A stretch of 64,000 bases of DNA from the NCBI RefSeq assembly GCF_040954645.1, contig NC_092804.1, forward strand, positions 94,924,862 through 94,988,861, in the 5' to 3' direction. This document shows, piece after piece, positions 10,487-20,442 of this stretch. Position 1 is the first letter of the stretch; every line of letters starts with the position of its first letter. The notes beneath the pieces are model-generated. The model made no database searches. It had not been told where the DNA came from and worked only from the letters and a program-made list of their open reading frames with translations. Position numbers and translations under genes: made by a program. Source of the stretch: Diabrotica undecimpunctata (Eukaryota; Arthropoda; Insecta; Coleoptera; Chrysomelidae).

Positions 10487-11054
10487 TTTCCCCCCTCTTA
10501 AAAGATGGTTCCTCCTGGAACCTTGTCGGGACTGGAACTGGAACGGTATGCTGGTATCGGCAACTGGACCTTCTTTTACAACTTCCAGTTGTATAAAAAT
10601 GACAAGGGACGGTTTTCTCTCCGCACCAGTAACTATGCGGATTGCAACAGACTAACACCTGGACTTAGGTGCCTTTAAAGATGTCCTCCACCATACTTCG
10701 GATAACCCTCCAATCTAATTGGCGGCACTCTAACTTTGGCATGGTTAACTTTTGCACGTCGGACTCTAGTACGTGCTCTCTCAATTGAAGTAAGGCTTCC
10801 CATACGTCTCGGTAGGTAGGTTGCTCACGGGCAGTGTCTTTCGTTACCAGGTAGAAAAGGTAACGTAATGCATCTTGGAGTTTCAAGACTTTCCCGGGAG
10901 CTGGCACTTGGCATTGAAGTTCTGCAACTCGACCGAACTTTCTTCGAAATACGGATGCCAACCCTGGTGCGTCTTTGATACTGGCCGGGATGGTAAGGGC
11001 CAGCGAGTAGTCATCGGGGAGCGCGAGTAGATCTTGCTTTTCTTAAGTGGTAAC
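10476..11054 (-). pseudogene. Gypsy-1 accessory region: macrodomain-like (TARG1/OARD1-like) segment plus CCCH zinc finger
   Basis: Downstream of the integrase one frame runs from about 11042 to 10668. It reads like a small macrodomain of the OARD1/TARG1 type, whose members remove ADP-ribose from proteins or act on O-acetyl-ADP-ribose. Recognisable blocks in order are DLLALPDDYSLALTI, GLASVFRRKFGRVAEL, PGKVLKL, RYLFYLVTKD followed by QPTYRDVWEALLQL, LTMPKLEC, and LDWRVIRSMVEDIFKGT. One stop (10665-10667) interrupts it; the same frame then gives the next strand, VQVLVC, and a CCCH finger (CHFYTTGSCKRRSSCRYQH, spacing C-x7-C-x5-C-x3-H). It ends EMLR-stop inside the first LTR bases. The glycine-rich loops are eroded, and the Gly-Leu-Asp of the catalytic loop after MPKLEC appears lost, so this copy is probably inactive. 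It lies in a different phase from the integrase tail. The macrodomain call is from pattern recognition, the CCCH call from spacing. Confidence 0.6.
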
Positions 11055-11066
11055 ACCATGTCTTGC

Positions 11067-12560
11067 TTAATCGGTACCTCCATGGGCATCCATGAATTCC
11101 TCAAACGTGAGGTCAGACACATCTTGGACTTGGTTTACTTCCACTTCTTCATCTACGTCGTGGTCACCTTCGAAAGACGCCAGCCGGTTATGGTGTACTA
11201 TCATCGGCTTTCCCCTCGGAATCTTGCTTATTCGGTAGATGACATCGTTGATCTTCTCCATAATTAGGTATGGACCTTCCCAAAACTGCTGCATCTTGGG
11301 AGAATAACCTTTTCGCTTCTTGGGATTATAGAGCCAGACTTTGTCGTTCTTCTTAAGGCAACCCTTTTCGGCTTGTGTATCGTACCGTTTCTTCATTCGG
11401 TCGCTAGCGATCTGAAGATGGGAACGGACCAACTCATATACATGGCCCTTCTTCTTTGTAATTCAATCACATAATCTTCACCTGCTACATCTTCTCCAGG
11501 TCGACACCCAAACTCTAGATCACAAGGTAGTCCCATTTCGCGTCCGAATAGGACTCTGGCTGGTGTCTGGCCTGTTGATTCGTTAACAGCAGATCTGTAG
11601 GCCATTGTGAAGAACGGAAGACATTGGTCCCAGTCTCGCTGATGATAGGACACTATTTTTCTCAAATACTTGCCAACTGTCCTATTCATTCGTTCTACCA
11701 TACCATCCGATTGCGGATGATACCCGGTAGTTCTTGTTTTCTTCATGCCTAGTCTATCACATAGTCCTTGGAATAGATCGCTTTCGAAGTTCCTTCCTTG
11801 GTCACTGTGGATCTCCAAAGGTACTCCAAATCGGCTGATATATTCTTAGATCAACTTATCTGCAAAGGTGGCGGCCTTCTGGTCTGGAAGTGCGTAAATC
11901 TCGACCCCCTTAGTAAAGTAATCCATTACTACCAACATGTACTTGCCTCCATTTTCACTTTCTGGAAATGGCCCAGCAATGTCCAAAGCTATTCTTTCAA
12001 ACGGGCTTCCAACATTATATTGTCTCATAGGGGCTCTCCTTTTTCGATAAGGCCCGTTACTCGTAGCACAAATAGTACATTTCCTATACCAGTCTTTTAC
12101 ATCGTCGGAACTGTTCATCCAATAAAACCGTTCCCGAATTCGCTGAAGGGTCCTCTTTACACCAAAATGGCCTCCTGATGGACTGTCGTGTAACTGACGA
12201 AGTACTTCGGCTATTCTGCTCTTTGGGATCACCAACTGTATTCTCTTCTCTGAATCGTCATCATTTTCCAGGACTCGTTTGAGCAAGCCATCTTCCAGGA
12301 TAAATGAGTCCCACTGGGCCCAATACGTCTTAACTACTGAGCATAGGTTTGATATTTCTTGCCAAGGTGGTCGACGGTTTTCCTCTTTCCATTTTCGAAT
12401 TTTCTGTACAACTGAATCTCTCTCTTGTTCTTCCTTTATCTTGGTAGGCGTCCAGTCGTCGTTGACCATCGTTGTTCTTAGCACTGCTGCTTCCTTGGAT
12501 TCCGTTTTGTTGCAGTGGGAACACTCTGCTGGATATGGCCTTCTGGAAAGAGAATCAGCG
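11067..12560 (-). pseudogene. Gypsy-1 integrase (zinc finger, catalytic core, GPY/F module)
   Basis: Integrase of a Ty3/gypsy LTR retrotransposon, which inserts the cDNA into the genome. In order on the minus strand: the end of an RNase H/linker (SHRNADSLSRRP), the H-H-C-C zinc finger (HDSPSGGHFG ... CTICATS), the catalytic core with all three acidic residues (ALDIAGPF, HSDQGRNFES, GMVERMNRT), then the GPY/F-type module (FWEGPYLIMEKIND ... VHHNRLASFEGD). Damage: a stop inside the core at about 11843 between ADKLI and EYISRFGVPLE, and a frameshift near 11430. Its 3' side runs into the macrodomain/CCCH region. Confidence 0.88.
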
Positions 12561-13524
12561 TTTCTGTGACTCACTCGTGACGTAATAATTCCGCTCAGGT
12601 TTTGAAATAACTTTACTAAAATATCCCAGGACTCGTTCCTGTCCTCCTTGAATCTGAGATAGCACTCCTCCAATTCCCATATTACTTGCATCTGTATCTA
12701 AGGTGAACTCTCCTTCTGGCAGTGGATATCCTAAAATTGGTGCTGTGATTAAATGTTTTTTTAAGGTCTCAAAGGCATTTTAGCAGTCTGTATCTCAGCG
12801 GTAATCTCTTGCTTTCTCTGTAAGTCGCGTTAATGGCTTAGCGATATCTGCAAACTTCTTAATAAACCTCCGGTAGTAAGTACATATTCCAAGAAAACTT
12901 CTCACTTGATGTTTGTCTGTTGGTACTGGCCATTCCTTATTGGAATTGATTTTTCCCTTATCCACGGCCACTCCTTCTTTACTGACTATATGACCCAGAT
13001 AATTGACTTTACCTTGAAATAGCTGGCACTTCTTGGGGTTTAACATCAATCGGGCAGCTTTAACTCGATTAAAAACGTTTCCTAAATTCTTCAGATGATT
13101 TTCAAATGTCTGCCCTAAGACGATTATGCCATCTAGATAAACCAGGCATGTTTTCCAAGATAACCTTCTCAACACATTTTCAATAAGCCTTTCAAATGTC
13201 GCAGGACCATTACAGAGTCCAAATGGCATAACGTTGAATTGCCACAATCCAGATCCTGTGGTAAAGGCTGTCTTCTCTTTATCTACTGGGTCCATTTCTA
13301 CCTGCCAGTATCCAGACTTCAAATCCAAAGTAGAAAACAATTTACTTCCAGCGAATGTGTCCAATGTGTCGTCGATCCGAGGCAGAGGATAACTATCTTT
13401 CTTGGTAACGTTGTTCAGTAAAGGGTAATCCACACAGAACCTCGTCGTTCCGTCTTTCTTCTTAACCAGGACCACCAGAGAGACCCATGAGCTCGTAGAA
13501 GGTTCTATCACCCCGTCTTTCTTC

Positions 13525-13526
<2 letters not shown>
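12561..13526 (-). pseudogene. Gypsy-1 reverse transcriptase and partial RNase H
   Basis: Ty3/gypsy reverse transcriptase missing its N-terminus. Motifs: [70 protein letters not shown], and the active-site box YLDG, in which the second catalytic Asp of YLDD is Gly. RNase H starts (FTLDTDASNMGIGGVLSQ) but jumps from YYVTS straight to SHRNADSL, so most of its core is deleted. The frame begins exactly at the edge of a (TA)n array, so protease and Gag are missing. Confidence 0.88.

Positions 13527-13529
<3 letters not shown>

Positions 13530-13612
<83 letters not shown>
13530..13612. repeat. (TA)n microsatellite truncating gypsy-1
   Basis: About 83 bp of TA repeats directly adjoin the first RT codons of gypsy-1 on one side and a PLE terminal fragment on the other. 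Confidence 0.98.
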
Positions 13613-13613
<1 letters not shown>

Positions 13614-13855
13614 GTGTCTTAGTGTGTCTGTCCTATGCTTTTAATATTATTTTAATTGTGACGTTTATGTATACTTGTTAGCACCAAATTTTTACATGTT
13701 TGTCCATATTAATTCTTGAAAAAGGCATGGATTTCCTGCCGAAACGTCGAAAAAAAAATATAAAAATGTCTTAGTATCAAAACAAATTTTTTTATAAACC
13801 TAAGCCCAAGAAAATCTACTAAAAAATATATATTAAGGTTCAAGAACTAAACTCA

Positions 13856-13860
<5 letters not shown>
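13613..13860 (+). mobile_element. Penelope-like element terminal-repeat fragment
   Basis: A segment bounded by two (TA)n arrays and ending in a PLE-style terminal motif (GGCATGG, ATTT, CCTGCC, GAAACGTCGA). No coding sequence. Assigned to PLE because the same layout follows PLE genes elsewhere in the window. Confidence 0.5.
13715..13745 (+). ncRNA. Degenerate hammerhead-like core in PLE terminus
   Basis: CTTGAAAA, a GGCA(TGG)ATTT(CC)TGCC stem-loop and GAAAC occur in the order of a hammerhead core, but the invariant CTGATGA box is changed, so cleavage is doubtful. Confidence 0.3.

Positions 13861-13916
<56 letters not shown>
13861..13916. repeat. (TA)n microsatellite
   Basis: About 56 bp of TA repeats. 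Confidence 0.98.
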
Positions 13917-13924
<8 letters not shown>

Positions 13925-13929
13925 AAAGT

Positions 13930-16900
13930 AAAATGTAATGGCATGTCTCACAAAACAGGAAACCAAAAAAGGTATATCGATGGAAGGCAACCGTATATGG
14001 GCATGTTAACTTGGGAGACGATCACTACAGGAGCAATGCGACCAATTTGTGGCATTAGAGTTAGAGACGAATAGCGTCTGACCCAGAGTGGGCGGCTGAT
14101 ACAGAACTCACCAAACCGTCTGGCAAGCGAGGTGTTTTATTGTCAAAAAACCCTCTTCAGGAAACATGTCGAATTATGAAACGGAATAGGACCCCAGGTG
14201 GGGAGAGTTACTAACTCGGAATCCCACACCGGGAAACCGGTCCGCCTCAAGGATTCTGGGGGAGGCAAATATTCGACAAAAATAAATGTAGGAACATATA
14301 ACATCAGATCCATGAACAAAGACACTAAAATCCACGAACTAGAGGAAGAACTGACTAAAATACAGTGAGATATTATCGGCATATCCGAAGTAAGAAGAAA
14401 AGGAGAACAAAAATGCAGCTAAAATCAGAAAACTTGTTATACTATAAAGGTAATGAAGAAAACACCAACAATGGAGTAGGATTTATAATAAATAAAAAAG
14501 TAGTTAAACACATACAATGTACCAAGGGCATATCAGATAGAGTAGCATACACGACGCTTAAATTAAAAAGAACGTCCTTATTAAAAATCATACAGGTTTA
14601 CGCTCCAACAAGTACCTACAGCGATGAAGATATTGAACATTTCTACGAAGACATAACAACAGCTATGGAAGAAAAGAAATCAAAATTAACGCTAATAATC
14701 GGGTACTTCAATGCCAAAATAGGAGAACAACTATATAAAGAAGAAGACAAAGTAGGACACCATGGATACGGCAAAAGAAATGATAGAGGACACACATTGA
14801 TGAATTACTTGGAGGAGAAGCAACTATATGCAATGAATACATTATTTAAGAAAAAAACCCAAAAAAATGGACATGGATTAGTCCCAATGGTGAAACTAAG
14901 AACGAAATTGATTATATTCTTGCAATGCAAAAATCCATGGTTAAAGATGTAACAGCCCTAAATCGCTTCTCAACTGGTAGCCACCATAGACTAGTCCGAG
15001 CCAAGCTGATCATTGATAGTAGATTCGAAACAAGAAAGAAAATGGAAAATAATCAGAAATTAGACATGGGAAACTAAAACACGAAAAACAGACGTACGAA
15101 GAGAGAATAAAGGAAATATTGCCGACCAAGGAAGATATAGAACACAAACATATCGATGAAATAAACATGATATTTACTGAAACTCTAATGAAAGTGGGTA
15201 AAGAAATAGCACAGACAACAACAAAAAAGAAAGTTTTATATCTCAGGAAACAAAGATTCTTATGAACACAAGAAGAACATTACTAGAACAAGGGGACAGA
15301 AATAAAATGGAATACAAAGAAATAAACAAAACTATTAACAAAAAATATCAAGGAGTGTAAACGGAGAGTACAGGAAGCAAAGATAGAGAAAACAATTGGA
15401 AAAAATAGAAACATGAAGTGCTTAAAACAGAACCTAGGAAACATACAAATTAATAGCATAAAGAACAAAGAAGGAGTGGAGACCAACAATATAAAAGAAA
15501 TTTTACAGATAACGCACGAATATTATACAAATCTCTATAAAACAGAAGAAAAACCAACCCAAGAAATCCGAAATCAGTTAACAAATACCCACCACATGGA
15601 ACGAGGCAATAACACTATTACTATTTAGGAAAGGCGATAGAAAAGATCTGAAAAACTATAGGCCCATAACGCTACTGAATGTAATGTACAAACTGTTATC
15701 TAAACTACTAACAAACAGATTAACAACTAAGTTCGATAATTACCAGTCAAGAGAGCAAGCCGGTTTTAGAAAAGGATTCAGTACAAGCGACCATCTGCTT
15801 ACGATAAAAATATTAATTGAAAAGGCCAACGAATATCAAATCCCAATGTATAAGGCATTTGTAGACTTTGAAAAAGCATTCGATAAGGTGGAACATTGGG
15901 CAGTAAAGAAGTCTTTACAAAATGGGAGAATAGACTATAGATATACGGACTTAATTTCCAATATATATTATCAAGCAACAACATCCATCAAAATAGTTGA
16001 ACAAACGGAGCCCATTAAGATACGGCGAGGAGTCAAACGGGGTGCCACTATATCACCCAAACTATTCAATCAAGTTTTGGAAGACGTTATGAGGAAATTA
16101 CAATGGGAAAAACGGGGTATTAACATAAATGGCCAATACTTGAATCACTTAAGATATGCAGACGACATTGTATTAATAACAGATAAAAGGGAAGAATTGC
16201 AAAATATGATGGATGAATTAAATAGCGAATCAACAAAAATTGGTCTACAAATGAATTATAATAAAACGCAAATTATGACCAACCAACCAGAAGAACTAAT
16301 AATTACAATTGCACAAACAACTATAGAACAAGTTAAAGAATATGTATATTTGGGACAACTAATTAAATTAAATAAAGAAAATCAGACCGGAGAAATAAAG
16401 AGAAGGATACGGTTGGCTTGGGTATCCTTCGAAAATTTTTCCTATATACTAAAAAAATAGAAAATACCCCCAATATTTAAAAACAAGAGTCTTCAACCAA
16501 TGTATACTTCCTGTTCTCGCCTACGGTTCTCAAACTTGGACGTTTACAAAGGAAAACGTGGAAAAAATAGCAAAGACCCAAAGAGCTATGGAAAGGCAAA
16601 TGCTGAACATCAGGCTATCAGACAAGAAAAGAAATACTTGGATCCGCAACAAAACAAAAGTGACCGATATATTAACACAGATAGCAAAACTTAAGTGGAA
16701 GTTCGATGGACATACCATAAGACAGAAAGATGACAGATGGAATAAGACACTGGAGACCATATAGTTAGAAACGAAAAAGAGGAAGGCCACAAATGCGATG
16801 GTCAGATGACTTAAAGAAACATGCAGGCTCGAAGTGGATACAAACTACCTACAATAGAGAGACATGGAAGAAGGAAGAGGAGGCCTATGTCCAAAATTGG

Positions 16901-16932
16901 ACAGCAAGGGCTGTATAGATAGATAGATAGAG
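13930..16932 (+). mobile_element. LINE-A1: RTE-like non-LTR retrotransposon with (TAGA)n tail
   Basis: One element with a 5' untranslated region (about 13930-14270), a broken endonuclease-RT frame (14272-16900) and a 3' tail of TAGA repeats (16913-16932). Beyond the tail, PLE-B coding sequence begins. The same clade recurs as LINE-A2 at 52.25 kb. Confidence 0.8.
14272..16900 (+). pseudogene. LINE-A1 endonuclease / reverse transcriptase
   Basis: The encoded protein nicks the target and copies its own RNA into it. Endonuclease (APE type): NVGTYNIRSMN, an early stop at about 14366, IIQVYAPTSTYSDEDIEHFY, and IIGYFNAKIG, in which the usual GDFNAK catalytic Asp is Tyr. Reverse transcriptase (15684-16460): EQAGFRKGFSTSDHL, FVDFEKAFDKVEHW, GVKRGATISPKLFNQVLED, LRYADDIVLI. 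The C-terminal region continues in shifted frames to about 16900 (MRWS..., AYVQNWTARAV). The N-terminal part of RT, including the KAPG box, is deleted between about 15595 and 15605. It is not functional. Confidence 0.85.
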
Positions 16933-16934
16933 TT

Positions 16935-17460
16935 AGAACACCCTGATGGTTTCCAGGGAAACAACTAACAATAAGCACGGAGGCTACAGCTACAAAACCG
17001 AAATCAAAAGGAGTATTCAAAAACATTTAAACGCCATTCCATCCAAAAAAGAAACCTCGCGGCCGGATAAACCCAAAATCTTTTTACCTTTTATTAAAGG
17101 TGTCACTGACAAGATCAGTAGAATTCTTATCCCTCTAAACATTAAAACCATCGTCACTACTCACTCCAAGTCCAATCTCGTCAGATCCGTAAAATACCAA
17201 ATCCCCAATGAAGACCATGGTGTCTACTAGATACCTTGTTCCAGTTGTCCAGGTACCGCATCCATATACCAATCCATAACCGCATTTACGAACTTTCTAT
17301 ATCAGTCAAACATTCCGATACTACTTCAGCCCTAGCCCGACATATTCAGACAGGTCACAATATAGATTCCGAAAAAGCAAAAATTATCGTTCCGATCCGC
17401 TAGTTAAAATCGAGAATCATTCGTGAAGCCATCGAAATTGAAAAACGGCCTAACAGCTTA
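16935..17460 (+). pseudogene. PLE-B1 fragment: linker and GIY-YIG region of a Penelope-like element
   Basis: Reads SIQKHLNAIPSKKETSRPD and KIFLPFIKGVTDKISRILI, which match PLE-B at 38.5 kb, then a decayed GIY-YIG endonuclease part (ALARHIQTGHNIDSEKAK, REAIEIEKRPNSLN in shifting frames). RT is absent. The left edge is the tail of LINE-A1. Confidence 0.75.
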
Positions 17461-17469
17461 AACACGAGC

Positions 17470-17815
17470 GATGACGTTAAACGACTGCCGGCACCATGGT
17501 GACCGCTGCTTCAGCGACCCCCCGCCCCAACCCACACTGCTCAGACCACGTCAGCGCATACCGTTCCCGCCCAAACTGAGTATAAAAGCAGCTACACAGG
17601 GTAAGACCGATCGTCACTCGACACTGAGAAGTAGACAGATTGAGACCTCAGTGCCGTTTGACGGTTCTTGTATTTCTACAGAACACAATACTGGTACGCC
17701 ACAAGTAAGGGAGTAGACAGGTTGAGACCCCGAACTCGAACGGAGCCGTATCAGTCTTGATAATGGCTCCAAAATGGATTCCGAAATGTCGGATAGGCAC
17801 CGTAAGAAGAAGATA
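17470..17815 (+). repeat. PLE-B1 3' flank / terminal repeat with TATA-type promoter
   Basis: GC-richer than its surroundings. TATAAAAG at 17581-17588 is followed about 33 bp later by CGTCACTCGACA, a plausible start-site context. Further on come TTGATAATGGCTCC and GGATTCCGAAATGTCGG, the weak hammerhead-like end typical of the PLE termini here. It ends at the (TA)n array. Confidence 0.5.
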
Positions 17816-17816
17816 T

Positions 17817-17980
<164 letters not shown>

Positions 17981-18073
17981 AAAGTATTCAACTAGTGAAT
18001 TCAGAGGTTTAATCGGTCATTCAGGTTAGCAAATAAAAAAAGAAGTCAACTACTTCATAAGTTTATCGAAGAC

Positions 18074-18104
18074 GTTTCGCTTTATATTTCTAAAGCTTCA
18101 TCAG
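18074..18104 (-). ncRNA. Hammerhead ribozyme-like core, PLE-A left copy
   Basis: On the minus strand: CTGATGA (18098-18104), stem II GCTTT/AAAGC around an AGAAATAT loop, then GAAAC (18074-18078), the canonical order of a hammerhead core. Hammerheads in PLE terminal repeats are an established finding for this element class. Cleavage itself is not shown by sequence. Confidence 0.75.
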
Positions 18105-18665
18105 TTCTCTAATAAAATATAACAAATGACAGAGTTTATAAGAAATACAGATGTTTATAGTTCATAACTTACAACTCAATATGTAGTATATTATCGATGT
18201 TATCATATATCTACTGTACACTTTACTCATTATTTAAAACTAACTTAACCAAAAAAGAAAAAACAAAAAACAAAAAACAACACACAAACTTTGCCGAAAA
18301 TAATGTTCATATTCGTAGATATGAATATTTAAAAAAATTTTAAACGAACATTTGGCTTCATTTAGATGGTTCTCCGCTGAAGACCAACAAAGTTCTGATT
18401 TATTGCAATCTAGCAAACAACTTGACGCGATACCGAAAATTTTTTTATTTAAGGGCCATGTGTCACCAAATTCCAAGGTTTGAGACAATTATGAACTTCT
18501 ACAGGGGACATTGCATAATTAGTTGGACGGGTGGAATTTGTATGGCGGAAATATTTTGATATATTATTTTTAATTTATGTTTTAATGAAACTTGGAAATA
18601 GGGGATGATTTTGTTATTATTTTGAATGGAAAATACGCCAACTTTTAACTGAAGAATAATTTTTA
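18105..18665 (-). other. PLE-A left copy 3' untranslated region
   Basis: AT-rich, non-coding, and inverted-identical (with small indels in an A-rich run near 18250-18280) to 21960-22512. Confidence 0.8.
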
Positions 18666-20442
18666 TCATTTATTTCGTAAGATGAGAGAGTGGTAAACCT
18701 GGCTCAAATTGTCGATGTCGGTTCTTTTGTTTATTGCCGATGAGTTCTTGAGGATCTCACACATTTCAATAAAGGAGCGTTTCTGATGGTTGTTTTGTTT
18801 CGCCAGTATTTTGGTATTTGTGAAATCAATGTGATGTTTAGTGGAAATGGCGTGTTGTGCAAGGGCACAAGAGGGTTTGAAAAGTCTGATGTCACTTTTG
18901 TGTGAAGTTATACGCCCTAGAAGAGATCGACTAGTCTGGCCAATGTAGCAGGAGTTACATTCTGAACAGATTATCTGATAGACAACATTAGTGTGCTCTA
19001 ACGAGCTTAGTGGAGTTTTAGACTTGGAGAATAACTTTCCAATGGTTTTAGTATTTTTTAGGGATATTTTGACGGGTAAGTTTTTGAATAGTTTAGTAAG
19101 CTTGTTCATAATTTGTGGGAAATAGGGAAGAGAAGCATATTTTGTGGCTGGTTTTGGGGTTAACGGGGAAATGTTCGTCTGTATGCTATTGGATATGGAG
19201 GCTAGTATTGCACCGTTAGGTGCTTCCGAAATAGAATGACCATAGCTTTTAGAGAAAAGATATCTGTTGATGATGGATATGGGGTAAGAGTTATCAATGA
19301 GAATGGATTTGAGTAAATCCAAAGATTCCCTCTTGTACCGCGTATGGGTCAGCGTGTGTACTCTAAAGCTAAGAGCTTGTACAAGGTTATGTTTGTATCT
19401 TATTGGGTGTGTAGAGTGGTAATTTAAGAACCGGTTGCTCGCCATGTCTTTCCTGTACCACGTAGTGCCCAATGTGTTACTATGTGTGCGTATGATTCGC
19501 ATATCCAAAAACGGTATGCTGTTATCAACCTCCAATTCACAAGTAAATTGCAGGTGAGGATCAACGCTATTGAAGACTGATAAGGTGCTTAAAATCTAAT
19601 CAGGTGGTGTTGCTAGGATCAAGTCGTCGACATAACGCTTTACAAAGGGAACCTGGAAATCTAACTTACTGATACTCTCATTGATAAGGTCATCTAGTAC
19701 GAAATTAACTAGAATGGGGGAAATGGACGATCCCATGGGAGTTCCAAAGATTTGGCGATAATATTTGTCATTAAATATTAGATAATTGGTGTCAAACGTC
19801 AGTTTTAATAATTCCGAGAATATTTCCCATGATACTGGACTGTGTGGTTGGATTTCATTCCAATGGTTCCGGAGTGACGTGACGACGCTGGAGAGTGGGA
19901 GGTTAGAAAACAGTGATACTACGTCGAAGCTTACTAAGACATATTCTCTTGGTAACTGATAATTATTGATAAATTCACTGAACTGGAAAGAGTCTACTAT
20001 GTTAAACTCGTTCTTATTTATTGGGAGCGTTTATTGACGATAGTATAGGACGCATACTCAGTTGGGGCTTATGGATTTTAGGAAGACAATAGAACCTGGG
20101 GGCGTTGCGCATACTCAGTTGGGGCTTATGGATTTTAGGAAGACAATAGAACCTGGGGGCGTTGCCATTATAGTTATGGAGGGATTTGGCTAGTTTATCA
20201 TCGATGATTTTTTTATTTTTTAGTTCAGTGATGAATTTATTTATTTTATTTGTGTAAGTTGAGGTGGGATTGCGGAGAAGTGGCTGATAATATTTATTAT
20301 CATCTAGAAGTTGTTGGCTCAGGTTTAAGTACTGCTCTCTCATCATTAGTACTGTTGCATTGCCTTTGTCACTGGTTAATACCATCAGGTCAGGGTGTTC
20401 TTTAAGGAATGTGGTGGTTTGTCTATAGACATCATCTATATC
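18666..20442 (-). pseudogene. PLE-A left copy: reverse transcriptase plus GIY-YIG endonuclease
   Basis: Penelope-like elements code for a telomerase-related RT joined to a GIY-YIG nuclease. On the minus strand, from 20442: linker (FLKEHPDLMVLTSDKGNATV), YYQPLLRNPTSTYTNKIN, a finger block (APRFYCLPKIHKPQLSMR, present twice because of a 57-bp duplication), then FDVVSLFSNLP, GTPMGSSISPILVNF, RYVDDLIL. A TAG (plus 19596-19598) follows. GIY-YIG: CSECNSCYIGQTSRSLLGRI, then SALAQHAISTKHHIDF-like and KRSFIEMCEILKN. The 5' part of the gene is missing. About 50 bp is also missing after the NAPN block relative to the right copy. Confidence 0.9.
20052..20165. repeat. 57-bp tandem duplication inside PLE-A left copy
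   Basis: Two adjacent 57-bp units (20052-20108 and 20109-20165) begin GCATACTCAGTTGGGGC. The length keeps frame, so the encoded RT segment is doubled. The right copy has one unit. Confidence 0.93.
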
